A stretch of DNA of 34,092 bases from Thiorhodococcus mannitoliphagus (GCF_010915725.1 NZ_JAAIJR010000055.1:1-34092); one strand, 5' to 3'. Shown: positions 1-8,430, numbered from the stretch's first letter. A program made the numbers and translations. The notes: generated by a model not told the origin, from the letters alone.

Positions 1-114
1 ACTATCTGGGCATGACGGCAAACTCCGCTCCCCGCGCCGCCCAATCAGCGCCTGCAGGTTAGAACGGATTTGCCGTGTTAGAACTTCAATGCCGACTTGA
101 CAAGAGGCCTCTGG
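1..114. other. Short gene-free left edge
   Basis: This 114-base stretch lies downstream of hemW, which reads leftward and stops at 115-117. I see no convincing coding frame, no clear terminator hairpin and no RNA gene in it. A short plus-strand frame beginning at 75 runs antisense into hemW and looks like a shadow. Confidence 0.4.
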
Positions 115-1317
115 TCAACTCATCGGCGTCGGGGGGCTCAAGAAGGAGCCAACCAAATCGTCTAGGAAATCACGGCCGCGCTGGGTCGGGCAAAGGCGAT
201 CTCCGTCTTGTTCCACCAAGCCTCGCTCCACACCCTGGGCCACGTAGGGCTCCAGGCGCAGCCAAGGCAGCCCCGTCATCGCCGTAAAGAGCGATCGCTC
301 GAACCCTGAGGTAAGGCGCATCGCGTTGAGGGCGAACTCGAAAATGACGTCCGCGTCACAGAGTTCCCTGCAGGTGCTGATGAGTGCTTCGGGGTGCTTG
401 CCAAGATAGCGATCGGGATCACGATGCTTCGCCGTTCGCAGGATCCGAAATGCCGTCTCTCCCGCCTCGACCTTGGTGAGCTTGCCATGAGCGCCAGCGC
501 CGATTCCCAGATAGTCCCCGAAACGCCAGTAGCCCAGGTTGTGTCGACAGCAGCGGCCTGGTCGTGCATAGGCGGAGACCTCGTAGCGTCCATAGCCTGC
601 CGCGCCCAATAGCTCCGCGCCCTGCTCACCAATGTCCGCCGCAAGATCAACGTCCGGCATTTGCGGTGGATGCGCAAAGAATCGGGTATTGGGCTCCAAT
701 GTCAGCTGATAGTAAGAGAGATGCTCAGGCTCCAAGGCGATCAGCCGATCCAAATCCTCGGCCGCTGCCTGAAGCAACTGACCGGGGAGGCCGAACATGA
801 AGTCCAGATTGAGATTGTCGAAGCCGGCCGTGCGTGCCATGCGAACCGCCGCACACGCCTCGGTCGGGTCATGAATGCGCCCCAGACGCTCGAGGTGACT
901 CGCCGAAAGGCTCTGGACGCCGATCGACAAGCGATTGACACCGGCTTCGCGGTAGGCGGCGAAACGGCCAGCATCCGCGGCGCCAGGGTTGGCCTCAAGG
1001 GTCACCTCGGCATCCGCTGCAAGCTCGATCCGCGCTGCAATGCCAGCAAGCAGTCGATGAATCGCCTTGCCTGGAAAGAGACTCGGGGTTCCACCGCCGA
1101 TGAAGATGGATTGCAGCGGCCTGGAAACCCCGAAGCGGTCAAGATCCGCCTCGAGATCCGCGATGAGCCGGTCGACGTAAGGGTCGAAAGGTGTGGTCCC
1201 GCCCAACGCGTGCGAGTTGAAATCGCAGTAGGGACACTTGCTGATACACCAGGGGAGATGGACGTAGAGCGAGAGCGGCGGCGCTCGGCGCTCGACGGCG
1301 GGCTCAGGCAGATTCAT
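115..1317 (-). CDS. hemW: HemW, radical SAM heme chaperone
   Basis: The protein is a radical SAM enzyme of the HemN-like family (HemW), thought to bind heme and insert it into target proteins in the cytoplasm; it was formerly called an oxygen-independent coproporphyrinogen oxidase. The 4Fe-4S motif CxxxCxxC is at about residues 24-31 (CISKCPYC), followed by the SAM-binding glycine stretch GGGTPSLF. The usual C-terminal HemN/HemW domain follows, and 400 residues fits the family. I chose the ATG at 1315-1317 (MNLPEP) because the radical SAM barrel begins shortly after it. An upstream in-frame start at 1374 would add 19 residues of basic, non-homologous-looking sequence. HemN proper carries an extra N-terminal extension and a slightly different cysteine motif, so HemW is favoured. 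Confidence 0.9.
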   Translation of the reverse strand: MNLPEPAVERRAPPLSLYVHLPWCISKCPYCDFNSHALGGTTPFDPYVDRLIADLEADLDRFGVSRPLQSIFIGGGTPSLFPGKAIHRLLAGIAARIELAADAEVTLEANPGAADAGRFAAYREAGVNRLSIGVQSLSASHLERLGRIHDPTEACAAVRMARTAGFDNLNLDFMFGLPGQLLQAAAEDLDRLIALEPEHLSYYQLTLEPNTRFFAHPPQMPDVDLAADIGEQGAELLGAAGYGRYEVSAYARPGRCCRHNLGYWRFGDYLGIGAGAHGKLTKVEAGETAFRILRTAKHRDPDRYLGKHPEALISTCRELCDADVIFEFALNAMRLTSGFERSLFTAMTGLPWLRLEPYVAQGVERGLVEQDGDRLCPTQRGRDFLDDLVGSFLSPPTPMS

Positions 1318-1394
1318 CCCAGGGCACTCTAGCAGCCAGAAAGACTCTCGACGTGAGAACGACGTGCGCCGCAAAGTCCCTGGCAGGTCGCGGC

Positions 1395-2606
1395 TCAGCG
1401 TCCCTTGTTGATGGTCTCTTTCAACAGCTCGCCGAAGCTCCCCATTGATTTCTCCGCGCCACCATTGGCGGACTTGGCTTGCTTCAGGGTCTCCGCCGCG
1501 GCCGACTCGGCCGCGCGTGTCTCATCGAGCGACAAACTGATGCGGTGCCGCTCGACATCGATACCGATGACACTGGCCTCGACAAGATCACCTTCCCTGA
1601 GAATGTCGCTCGGATGGTTGATGCGCTTCTCCGCGCCCAGCTCGCTGATATGGGCCAAGCCATCGACGCCAGGCGACAGCTCGATAAAGGCACCGAAGGG
1701 CTGGAGTCTGACCACCTTTCCCTGGGTGCGTGTCCCGACCGGAAAGGCCTCGATAGCGTCCAGCCAGGGATCGCGGCTCAGCGCGCGAATCGAGAGCGCG
1801 ATCTTCTCGCGCTTCTTGGCATCGCTCGGCGGCTCGATGCGCAGCACGCTCACCTCGACGGCCTGTCCGACCTGAAGAATCTCCTTTGGGTGCTTGACGT
1901 GTCCGAAGGCCAGCTCGCTGATGTGAATCATGCCCTCCAGGCCGCCAATATCGACGAAGGCGCCATAGTCCTTGAGCGAACTCACGGTGCCGGTCAAGAC
2001 AGCGCCTTCCTTGAGCGTGGCACGGGTCTCCTCGGCCTTGCGCTGCTGCGCTTCCTCCAGAAGCGCACGCCGTGAGACGACCAGATTCGGCCGACGTCCG
2101 CCCTCGAGCTTGGTTACGCGGAAGTCCAGCCGCTGGCCGACGAATTCAGAGAGATCCTCGACGAAACGGATGTCGACCTGAGACGCCGGACAAAACGCCC
2201 GCATGCCGGCGACCTGGACCTCGACACCGCCCTTGACCGCCCCGGTCACCTGGCCTTGGACAGGCAGCCCCTGGCGATAGGCGCGCTCGACCTCTTCAAG
2301 GCCGTGATACTTGTGGCCGTGCTGGCTGCCGAGCAGCAACATCCCGCTTTCTTCGTCCTTCCCCGTGACATGGCTCTCGATCAAATCGCCGACCCCATGC
2401 TTGAGCTGGCCCTCGGCGTCCTTGAGCGCGCTGAGTTCCAAGCGACCCTCTGATTTCGCACCGAGGTCGACAAAGGCATATTCCTCGCCGATGGCGATCA
2501 AGGTCCCCGTGACCTTGTCACCGACCTTGGGCTCACCTTGACTCACCTGTGGGTGGGCTTGGTCGAACTGATTGAGAAGATCTTCGAAGCTTTCTGATTC
2601 AGACAT
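1395..2606 (-). CDS. S1 RNA-binding domain protein with four S1 repeats
   Basis: This 403-residue protein has four S1/OB-fold repeats at about residues 28-94, 113-180, 200-274 and 289-361. Repeats three and four carry the classic YGAFVDIGGLEGMIHISEL and FGAFIELSPGVDGLAHISEL patterns. It resembles ribosomal protein S1 but is shorter (E. coli RpsA has six repeats and about 557 residues) and is not next to cmk or ihfB, so it is probably a paralogue acting as an RNA-binding translation or RNA-decay factor rather than the main S1. The acidic N-terminus (MSESESFEDLL) resembles that of true S1. It lies about 80 bases upstream of hemW on the same strand and may be co-transcribed with it. No strong Shine-Dalgarno sequence is visible before the ATG at 2606. 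Confidence 0.8.
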   Translation of the reverse strand: MSESESFEDLLNQFDQAHPQVSQGEPKVGDKVTGTLIAIGEEYAFVDLGAKSEGRLELSALKDAEGQLKHGVGDLIESHVTGKDEESGMLLLGSQHGHKYHGLEEVERAYRQGLPVQGQVTGAVKGGVEVQVAGMRAFCPASQVDIRFVEDLSEFVGQRLDFRVTKLEGGRRPNLVVSRRALLEEAQQRKAEETRATLKEGAVLTGTVSSLKDYGAFVDIGGLEGMIHISELAFGHVKHPKEILQVGQAVEVSVLRIEPPSDAKKREKIALSIRALSRDPWLDAIEAFPVGTRTQGKVVRLQPFGAFIELSPGVDGLAHISELGAEKRINHPSDILREGDLVEASVIGIDVERHRISLSLDETRAAESAAAETLKQAKSANGGAEKSMGSFGELLKETINKGR

Positions 2607-2702
2607 GGCTAGGCTGGCGCCGCAGGGTTGCTAGTTTTCGCTATTGTAGGGCGGAATTCAGCGCGACCACAGTCGCGGAAACCTCGCATCGCGCTTTTGG
2701 GC

Positions 2703-4877
2703 TCAGTCGGCGGCCTCCAGGCGTGCATAGGCAAGCACCAACCACTTGGCGCCGACATCCTGGAAATTGATCTGGATGCGCGCCTGCGCGCCGCGCCCCT
2801 CGCTGTTCAGTACGACACCCTCGCCGAACTTTGCATGACGGACACGCTGGCCGAGCTGAAAGCCCTCCGGCGCCGCGGCTCCGGAGAAATTGCCCGTCGC
2901 GGTGGATGACCCGGTCGTTCGGCGCCTAATCCCGCCGCCACGCACCTCCTCGACCAACTCGGGCGGGATCTCTCGCAAGAACCGCGAGGGTGCCGGATAG
3001 TCCTCCCGACCATAGAGCCTGCGGCTCTCGGCATGGCTCAGGTAGAGCTGCTGCATCGCGCGGGTCATGCCGACATAACAGAGTCGGCGCTCTTCTTCGA
3101 GCCGGTCCGGATCCTCGGCCGACAAGCTATGCGGAAAGAGTCCTTCTTCCAGACCCGATAGAAAGACAATGGGGAACTCCAGCCCCTTGGCGCTATGCAG
3201 CGTCATGAGCTGAACGCCGTCTTCGAACTGATCGGCCTGAGTCTCCCCGGCCTCCAGGGCCGCATGGGCTAGAAAGGCCCCGAGCGGATCGCCTTCCTCC
3301 TCCTCCAGCTCCTCCTCGAAGCGCGCGACCGTATCCACCAACTGCTCCAGGTTTTCGATGCGGTCCTGGCCCTTGCCATCCTTGTTTTTCTGATAGTGCT
3401 CCGGCAACCCGACGGTCTTCACCATGCGGTTCGTGACTTCGGCAAGCGCAAGATCTCCGGCGACTTCTTGCAGCCCCAGGACGAGATCGATGAACTTTCG
3501 CAGCGCCCCGCTCGCACGCGCGCCCAAAGCCCCGGTGATGCTGAGATCCTGGGCGGCCTGCCACAGGGAGACCTGCGCCTCACGCGCCTGCTGACGCAGC
3601 AGTTCGAGCGTTCTGTCGCCAATCCCACGCGTCGGCGTATTCACCACGCGCTCGAAGGCGGCATCGTCACTCGGATTGGACAGCAGGCGCAGATAGGCGA
3701 GTGCGTCACGGATCTCGGCACGCTCGAAGAAGCGTAGACCGCCGTAGACGCGATAGGGGATTTGCGCCTGAATCAAGGCCTCCTCGAAGAGCCGCGACTG
3801 CGCGGTGGTTCGATAGAGGATGGCGCACTCGTCGCGCCGATAGCCCTCATCCTGCACGAAGCCTCGAATCCGCTCGATGACGAAGCGCGCCTCGTCCACC
3901 TCGTTGAAGGCCGTGTAGCGACGGATGGGATCGCCTGCGGTGTCGTCCGTCCAAAGGTTCTTGCCCAGCCGCGACGGGTTGTTCGCGATCAAGGCATTGG
4001 CCGCCGCCAGAATGTTGCCCGTCGAGCGATAGTTCTGCTCCAGCCTGATGATGCGTGTGCTTGGGTAATCCTTCTGGAAGGACTGGATGTTCTCGACGCG
4101 GGCACCCCGCCAGCCATAGATCGACTGGTCGTCGTCGCCCACGGCGAAGAGTTTATCGTTGCGGCCAGCCAAGAGCCGCAGCCAGGCATATTGGATGGCG
4201 TTGGTGTCTTGAAACTCGTCGACCAGGATGTGACGAAAGCGTTGCTCGTAGTGATGCAGGATGTCTGGTCGATCCCGCAGCAACTCGAGTGAGCAGAGGA
4301 GCAGATCCGCGAAGTCCAGCAGACCGCCCCGGATCCGAACCCTTTCGTATTCCTGATAGGCCGCGATCATCTTCTCCATGAAGAAATCGCCGCCGCCATC
4401 CAAGTGCTGCGGCCGCAGGCCTTCGTCCTTCTGTTTGTTGATGAAGCCCTGGACCTGACGCGGTGGATAGCGCGACTCATCCAGTTCCATCGCCTTCAAG
4501 ACGCGCTTGATCGCGCGGAATTGATCGTCCGCGTCCAGAATCTGGAAGTGCTGAGGCAGGTTGGCATCTTGCCAATGCGCACGGAGGAAACGGTGCGCCA
4601 GACCGTGGAAGGTGCCCACCCACATCCCGCCGACAGGCGCGCCCAGAATCTCCTCGATACGCCCGCGCATCTCGCGCGCGGCCTTGTTGGTGAAAGTAAC
4701 CGCCAGAATCGACCAGGGTGGTATGCGCTCAACCTGGAGCAACCAGGCGATGCGATGCACCAGCACCCGTGTCTTACCTGAGCCCGCCCCGGCAAGCACA
4801 AGCAAGGTTCCCGCCTCGGCGGACACGGCGTCGCGTTGGGCGTCGTTGAGTGAATCGAGCAGATGGGAAACGTCCAT
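2703..4877 (-). CDS. uvrD: UvrD, DNA helicase II
   Basis: UvrD is a superfamily 1A 3'-5' DNA helicase used in mismatch repair and nucleotide excision repair. The Walker A motif AGAGSGKT is at residues 29-36, the Walker B/motif II reads DEFQDTN, and motif III contains DDDQSIYGWRGA. Motif IV (RLEQNYRST), motif V (TLHSAKGLEFP) and motif VI (EERRLCYVGMTRA) follow in order. The 724 residues match E. coli UvrD (720), and the C-terminal Tudor-like segment (GQRVRHAKFGEGVV) favours UvrD or PcrA over Rep. The ATG at 4875-4877 directly precedes the conserved LLDSLNDAQRDAV start. The gene is divergent from hemE across a DnaA-box-rich gap, and its promoter must lie there. Confidence 0.95.
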   Translation of the reverse strand: MDVSHLLDSLNDAQRDAVSAEAGTLLVLAGAGSGKTRVLVHRIAWLLQVERIPPWSILAVTFTNKAAREMRGRIEEILGAPVGGMWVGTFHGLAHRFLRAHWQDANLPQHFQILDADDQFRAIKRVLKAMELDESRYPPRQVQGFINKQKDEGLRPQHLDGGGDFFMEKMIAAYQEYERVRIRGGLLDFADLLLCSLELLRDRPDILHHYEQRFRHILVDEFQDTNAIQYAWLRLLAGRNDKLFAVGDDDQSIYGWRGARVENIQSFQKDYPSTRIIRLEQNYRSTGNILAAANALIANNPSRLGKNLWTDDTAGDPIRRYTAFNEVDEARFVIERIRGFVQDEGYRRDECAILYRTTAQSRLFEEALIQAQIPYRVYGGLRFFERAEIRDALAYLRLLSNPSDDAAFERVVNTPTRGIGDRTLELLRQQAREAQVSLWQAAQDLSITGALGARASGALRKFIDLVLGLQEVAGDLALAEVTNRMVKTVGLPEHYQKNKDGKGQDRIENLEQLVDTVARFEEELEEEEGDPLGAFLAHAALEAGETQADQFEDGVQLMTLHSAKGLEFPIVFLSGLEEGLFPHSLSAEDPDRLEEERRLCYVGMTRAMQQLYLSHAESRRLYGREDYPAPSRFLREIPPELVEEVRGGGIRRRTTGSSTATGNFSGAAAPEGFQLGQRVRHAKFGEGVVLNSEGRGAQARIQINFQDVGAKWLVLAYARLEAAD

Positions 4878-5005
4878 CCCGGGGATTCTAGCAATCTTGT
4901 CCAGACCACCCCAGCCACATCCGTCTCCGGGCCTCGCTCGGCTCGTTCCGAGTGTTGGCCCTTTCTATACAAATTAAGTTAAGAAAGAATAATAGTAATA
5001 AGGCC

Positions 5006-5014
5006 TGTGGATAA
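5006..5014 (-). promoter_or_regulatory. DnaA box, perfect consensus
   Basis: The plus strand reads TGTGGATAA, the exact complement of the consensus TTATCCACA. It is the first of four strong or near-strong boxes within 150 bases and lies next to the AT-rich block. Confidence 0.65.
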
Positions 5015-5078
5015 ATCGAAATCTCCAAAAATGTTATTTTTATCCAGCACTTGAAAGATTTTCTCGCTTGCTCGAATC

Positions 5079-5087
5079 TGTGGATAA
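5079..5087 (-). promoter_or_regulatory. DnaA box, perfect consensus
   Basis: The plus strand reads TGTGGATAA, again an exact match on the minus strand and in the same orientation as the box at 5006. The two are 73 bases apart, close to seven helical turns, so they may face the same side of the DNA. Confidence 0.65.
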
Positions 5088-5124
5088 GCCGTGGTCAAGT
5101 TTACCGTCGAATTTGACCCACAAA

Positions 5125-5133
5125 GTATCCACA
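5125..5133 (+). promoter_or_regulatory. DnaA box, one mismatch
   Basis: GTATCCACA differs from TTATCCACA only at the first base. It faces the opposite way from the two perfect boxes. Confidence 0.5.
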
Positions 5134-5148
5134 GCTCTAGCAGCCTGC

Positions 5149-5157
5149 TTATCAACA
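5149..5157 (+). promoter_or_regulatory. DnaA box, one mismatch
   Basis: TTATCAACA differs from TTATCCACA at one base. It lies immediately upstream of the likely hemE promoter, so DnaA bound here could affect hemE transcription. Confidence 0.45.
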
Positions 5158-5162
5158 GCTTA

Positions 5163-5191
5163 TTGATGTCCGCAAGTCACTGATTTATATA
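5163..5191 (+). promoter_or_regulatory. Likely sigma-70 promoter of hemE
   Basis: A -35 hexamer TTGATG (5163-5168) and a -10 hexamer TATATA (5186-5191) are separated by exactly 17 bases. Each differs from consensus at two positions or fewer. Transcription would begin near 5198 and give a leader of about 150 bases before hemE. The overlap with the DnaA-box cluster suggests a link to replication control, which is inference. Confidence 0.55.
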
Positions 5192-5347
5192 AGCATCACA
5201 ACTCAGGGGCGAGCGCTGCTCAGCGCTAGATAGCCTCGGCCTCATCTCTTTACCCTCTGCGGACGCGCAAGCTTCCACCCCACCGTAGTAGAATGGCTGG
5301 CTCGACCAGTCGTGGACATTCACAACCTTCAGATCGGGCACTGCCTC

Positions 5348-6412
5348 ATGACCCAGTTGACCAATGACACCTTCCTCCGCGCCCTGATGCGCGAACCCGT
5401 TGACTACACTCCGGTTTGGATGATGCGCCAGGCTGGCCGCTACCTACCGGAGTACCGCGCCACGCGCGCGAAGGCAGGTAGTTTCATGGAGCTCTGCAAG
5501 AATCCGGAGCTGGCTTGCGAGGTCACCATTCAGCCGCTCGATCGCTTCCCCTTGGATGCAGCCATCCTCTTCTCGGACATCCTGACCGTGCCGGACGCGA
5601 TGGGACTGGGGCTCTACTTCGCCGAAGGTGAAGGGCCGCACTTCGAGCGCCCCGTCCGCACGGCCGCGGACGTCGACCGTATCGGCATTCCGGATCCGGA
5701 AGGCGAGCTGAAGTACGTCATGGATGCCGTCTCGACCATTCGGCGTGAACTCAATGGTCGGGTGCCGCTGATCGGCTTCTCCGGCAGTCCCTGGACGCTG
5801 GCGACCTACATGGTCGAAGGCGGGGGCGCGAAAAACTTCTCGCATACCAAGGGAATGATGTTCGATCGTCCTGACCTGCTGCATAAGCTGCTGGCCAAGA
5901 CCGCCGATTCCGTCACGTCCTATTTGAACGCGCAGATCGCGCGAGGCGCTCAGGCAGCGATGATTTTCGATACCTGGGGCGGCGCACTGGCACCCGCGAA
6001 CTATCGTGAGTTCTCGCTCGCCTACATGCAGCGCGTCGTCGAGGGCCTGACCCGTGAGGCCGAGGGCCGTCGCGTGCCGATCATCCTCTTCACCAAGAAC
6101 GGCGGACAGTGGCTCGGCGACATGGCCAAGACGGGCTGTGACGCCTTGGGCGTCGATTGGACGACCGATTTGGCCGATGCGCGTCGCCTGGTCGAGGACC
6201 GCGTCGCGCTCCAGGGCAACCTGGATCCTTGTACGCTTTACGCCTCACCCGAGCGCATCCGCGAAGAGGTCGCGCGCGTCCTTGCGAGCTACGGCAAGGG
6301 CAACGGGCACGTCTTCAACCTCGGCCACGGCATCACCCCGGATGTCAATCCAGAGCATGCGGGCGCCATGGTCGCGGCAGTCCACGAGCTAAGCCGGCAG
6401 TACCACGCCTAA
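5348..6412 (+). CDS. hemE: HemE, uroporphyrinogen decarboxylase
   Basis: HemE decarboxylates the four acetate side chains of uroporphyrinogen III to give coproporphyrinogen III, a cytosolic step shared by heme and bacteriochlorophyll synthesis. The signature [16 protein letters not shown] lies near the N-terminus and the substrate-binding segment [17 protein letters not shown] lies mid-protein. FDTWGGAL and the C-terminal GNLDPCTLY and FNLGHGI blocks are also present. Starting at the ATG at 5348 (MTQLTND) gives 354 residues, the usual family length; the in-frame ATG at 5312 would add 12 residues with no family support. No strong Shine-Dalgarno sequence is visible. The gene appears monocistronic, with a hairpin just downstream. 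Confidence 0.95.
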   Translation: MTQLTNDTFLRALMREPVDYTPVWMMRQAGRYLPEYRATRAKAGSFMELCKNPELACEVTIQPLDRFPLDAAILFSDILTVPDAMGLGLYFAEGEGPHFERPVRTAADVDRIGIPDPEGELKYVMDAVSTIRRELNGRVPLIGFSGSPWTLATYMVEGGGAKNFSHTKGMMFDRPDLLHKLLAKTADSVTSYLNAQIARGAQAAMIFDTWGGALAPANYREFSLAYMQRVVEGLTREAEGRRVPIILFTKNGGQWLGDMAKTGCDALGVDWTTDLADARRLVEDRVALQGNLDPCTLYASPERIREEVARVLASYGKGNGHVFNLGHGITPDVNPEHAGAMVAAVHELSRQYHA

Positions 6413-6446
6413 GGCGTCGTTAGACCTCTTGGTCTCAGGGATGTTT

Positions 6447-6468
6447 GAGGGAGCCTGCGGGCTCCCTC
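6447..6468 (+). terminator. Hairpin downstream of hemE
   Basis: A perfect 9-bp stem (GAGGGAGCC at 6447-6455 with GGCTCCCTC at 6460-6468) closes a TGCG loop 35 bases after the hemE stop. There is no clean T-tract, only TCGTTAG further on, so it may be a weak or bidirectional terminator. A smaller hairpin (AGACC/GGTCT, 6422-6435) precedes it. Confidence 0.5.
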
Positions 6469-6473
6469 CGTCG

Positions 6474-6578
6474 TTAGAAAGCGCCCATTAATTGTTTCCC
6501 GATACGAGCGATCCCGCCCGAAATCCCCCCTAGCCCCCCTTTGCGAAAGGGGGGAAGTTGTTGATGGTCACTTTCTTA
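6474..6578. repeat. MITE-like repeat, copy 1 (105 bp)
   Basis: This 105-base element is almost identical to 16704-16808, with 3 differences in the 92-base core at 6485-6576. Its ends form an imperfect terminal inverted repeat: TTAGAAAG at 6474 matches TAAGAAAG read inward from 6578, and about 19 of 27 positions agree. The centre holds the strong palindrome CCCCCCTTTGCGAAAGGGGGG (6534-6554). It encodes no protein of its own. The inverted ends and dispersed copies fit a non-autonomous miniature transposable element or a mobile palindromic unit. No clear target duplication is visible. Confidence 0.7.
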
Positions 6579-6776
6579 GCGATGACCGGCCCATCGATGG
6601 TGTCAGCGGGGATCTCCTGCCGACATCCCGGAATTGCCGATAAACCACCCAGATTTTTGGCCAGTTCGCGACGCTGGGCAGGGTCAAAGCGGCGAGTCGC
6701 GGTTTGCGGTGGCAATGGCGTTCAGCGCAGCATCCAGACCAACGCCTTTCGCCTATCCACTTCAAACCACGCCGCT
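6579..6776. other. Gap between the MITE-like repeat and the Uma2 gene, possible gene remnant
   Basis: No supported gene lies here. A minus-strand open frame (6530-6715, 61 codons) has ordinary-looking composition and runs into the repeat, which supplies its last 15 or so residues (ending NNFPPFAKGG). It could be the truncated end of a decayed gene, or chance. I do not recognise it. Confidence 0.25.
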
Positions 6777-7322
6777 ATGCATCGTCCACAGGAACGCCCG
6801 GCGGAATACGCCGATCTCTTCTCGCTCCCAGCTACGTTGGTCGGGGAGATCATCGACGGCGAGCTGCACAGGCATCCGCGCCCAGCCCCTCGCCACGCTC
6901 TCGCAGCTTCCGCCATCGGAATGGAGATCGGAAACCCCTTTCAGCGCAATCGCGGAGGCCCGGGCGGCTGGTGGATCTTGGATGAGCCGGAGCTGCACCT
7001 GGGCACCGATATATTGGTGCCCGATCTCGCGGGCTGGCGTCGCGAGCGGCTGCCACAGCTTCCGGAAACCGCCTGGATCGAGATGACGCCAGATTGGGTC
7101 TGCGAGGTGCTCTCGCCCTCGACGGCACGGATGGATCGAATGATCAAGCTGCCGCTCTATGCGGCCAACGGCATCCCTTACTGCTGGCTGGTCGACCCCA
7201 GCGCAAAGACGTTGGAGGCATTCAAACTCAGGGACGAACAATGGGTTTTACTGGCGAGCTTCGTCGATGATGCGACGGTGGCGGCCGAGCCCTTGGCGCT
7301 CGATGCCCTCTGGGCCGACTGA
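6777..7322 (+). CDS. Uma2-family (DUF820) putative restriction-endonuclease-fold protein
   Basis: The 181-residue protein belongs to the Uma2/DUF820 family, which has a PD-(D/E)xK nuclease fold and is common in cyanobacteria and gammaproteobacteria. Its biological role is not established. The core reads VPDLAGW (D83), CEVLSPST (E110) and K124 in RMIKLPLYA, a plausible catalytic D-E-K set. The family hallmark GIPYCWLVDP follows at about residues 132-141. I chose the ATG at 6777 (MHRPQER), since the frame upstream has no family similarity and runs into the repeat. It stands alone, converging on fetB. A second Uma2 protein sits in the CRISPR locus at 27550. Confidence 0.75.
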   Translation: MHRPQERPAEYADLFSLPATLVGEIIDGELHRHPRPAPRHALAASAIGMEIGNPFQRNRGGPGGWWILDEPELHLGTDILVPDLAGWRRERLPQLPETAWIEMTPDWVCEVLSPSTARMDRMIKLPLYAANGIPYCWLVDPSAKTLEAFKLRDEQWVLLASFVDDATVAAEPLALDALWAD

Positions 7323-7623
7323 GATCTTCCGGCGATAGGCCGAGGCGACCTTGCATGGAGGTGAGGCCGCTTCTCTTGGCGTAGAAGCACAGCCTATCGG
7401 GGCCTTGCCTTTGGCCTCACCCTCCGGCCAAAAGCGGGCAGATTTATCTGTGAAGTTCTAGGGCTGTTCCCCCTGCGCTTCCTTCGAGGGCTTCGCGCCG
7501 CCCGAGATCGCCGCCATGATGGACGTTTCCATACTGAAGAATCGCAGCGGTAACGACATCACTCCGCTGTTCGAGGAAACATTCGAGGACGTCCTCTGGT
7601 CTGTCGAGATGCCCGCTTTCTCG
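7323..7623. other. Convergent gap with nested inverted repeats
   Basis: No gene is supported between the Uma2 gene and the fetB stop. The region holds CGATAGGC (7333-7340) paired with GCCTATCG (7392-7399). A small hairpin GCTTCT/AGAAGC lies inside it, and a 7-bp stem TTTGGCC/GGCCAAA follows (7410-7416 with 7426-7432). These may form a bidirectional terminator between converging genes, but there is no T-tract. Confidence 0.35.
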
Positions 7624-8430
7624 CTAGTCTCGGGATCCGCTCATGAGCCGATCGAGCCTCAGGCGTTGTCGGTCGTCGAAGAGCCGGCGGGAGCCCAGCC
7701 AGACCGCCGCCATGGAGCCCAGCCCGGTCCCTCCAGAGATCAGGAACATGATCAGGAGCTGATACTTTGCGGCCTCCATGGGTGGACTGCCGGCGAGAAT
7801 CTGCCCCGTCATCATGCCGGGTAGACTGACCAGGCCCGCCGTGCCCATGGCGTTCACGATGGGGATGAGGCCGGAGCGTAGGGCGTCGCGGCGAATGTCT
7901 TGGATCGCGGTCTCCCAGCCCTGACCACTGAGCAAGCGAGCCTCGATCTTCCCGCGTGACTCCCAGGCATGACGCGTGAGGTTGTCGAGCGCGATCGCCA
8001 CACCGTTCATGGTGTTACCGAGCATCATGCCGAGCAAGGGGATGAGGTACTGAGGTTGGTACCAAGGCTCAACACCAATGACGACCGTCAGGGCCATCAG
8101 GGTCACGCTGAAGGACGACAGGAACATGGAGAAGGCCCCAATTCCGTATCCCCAGCCGCCTCGGTAGCGTCGCTTCTGGCGCTGCATGACCTCGAAGCCG
8201 GCGACCGAGAGCATCACGAGCGCCATGAGTCCGATCAGCGCCAGGTTGGTCTGCGCAAACAGCAGCTTCAGCACCATTCCGACCAGGGTGAGCTGAACGG
8301 CGCTGCGGGCCGCGGCGACCAGCACGCGCCGCTCGACGCCGAGCTTCAGCCGCCACGACATGCCGGCGAGCAGAAAGATGAGGATCGAGGCGACGCCCAG
8401 ATCCCAAGGGCTGAGGTGGATCATCGTCAT
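7624..8430 (-). CDS. fetB: FetB-type iron export ABC transporter permease
   Basis: This is the membrane subunit of a FetAB-type (YbbL/YbbM, UPF0014) ABC transporter, which in E. coli exports iron and helps resist oxidative stress. The 268 residues contain about six or seven hydrophobic segments, including residues 9-26, a stretch around 50-80, 94-118 and 127-143. The family-specific segment LLGMMLGNTMNGVAIALD and the motif GLVSLPGMMTGQILAG are present, and both are strongly typical of UPF0014. Its start codon overlaps the fetA stop (ATGA at 8427-8430), so the two subunits are probably made in a fixed ratio. The E. coli function is inferred for this protein by family membership. Confidence 0.85.
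   Translation of the reverse strand: MTMIHLSPWDLGVASILIFLLAGMSWRLKLGVERRVLVAAARSAVQLTLVGMVLKLLFAQTNLALIGLMALVMLSVAGFEVMQRQKRRYRGGWGYGIGAFSMFLSSFSVTLMALTVVIGVEPWYQPQYLIPLLGMMLGNTMNGVAIALDNLTRHAWESRGKIEARLLSGQGWETAIQDIRRDALRSGLIPIVNAMGTAGLVSLPGMMTGQILAGSPPMEAAKYQLLIMFLISGGTGLGSMAAVWLGSRRLFDDRQRLRLDRLMSGSRD

Larger units (their letters stand above)
4878..5347. other. Candidate origin-like DnaA-box cluster between uvrD and hemE
   Basis: This 470-base gap is gene-free and markedly AT-rich between about 4965 and 5060 in an otherwise GC-rich window. It holds two perfect DnaA boxes on the minus strand (TGTGGATAA on the plus strand at 5006-5014 and 5079-5087). Two single-mismatch boxes lie on the plus strand (GTATCCACA at 5125-5133, TTATCAACA at 5149-5157), with weaker ones at 5039-5047 and 5114-5122. 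The AT-rich block at 4965-5003 could be an unwinding element. The flanking genes diverge from it. In Caulobacter the origin adjoins hemE, which is a precedent in another class. It could instead be a DnaA-regulated promoter or a DnaA titration site. No dnaA, dnaN or mnmG is nearby. Confidence 0.5.

Noticed and set aside
75-287. A short plus-strand frame at the left edge
   Set aside because: It runs antisense into hemW and has proline/arginine-rich, non-protein-like composition.
1395-2606. Calling this gene rpsA (ribosomal protein S1)
   Set aside because: It has only four S1 repeats and 403 residues, and lacks the usual cmk/ihfB neighbours, so a paralogous S1-domain protein is the safer call.
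7516-7824. A 102-codon plus-strand frame with an ordinary-looking N-terminus
   Set aside because: Its second half is antisense to fetB. The first part has no recognisable family, and there is no clear ribosome-binding site. I leave it as a remote possibility only.
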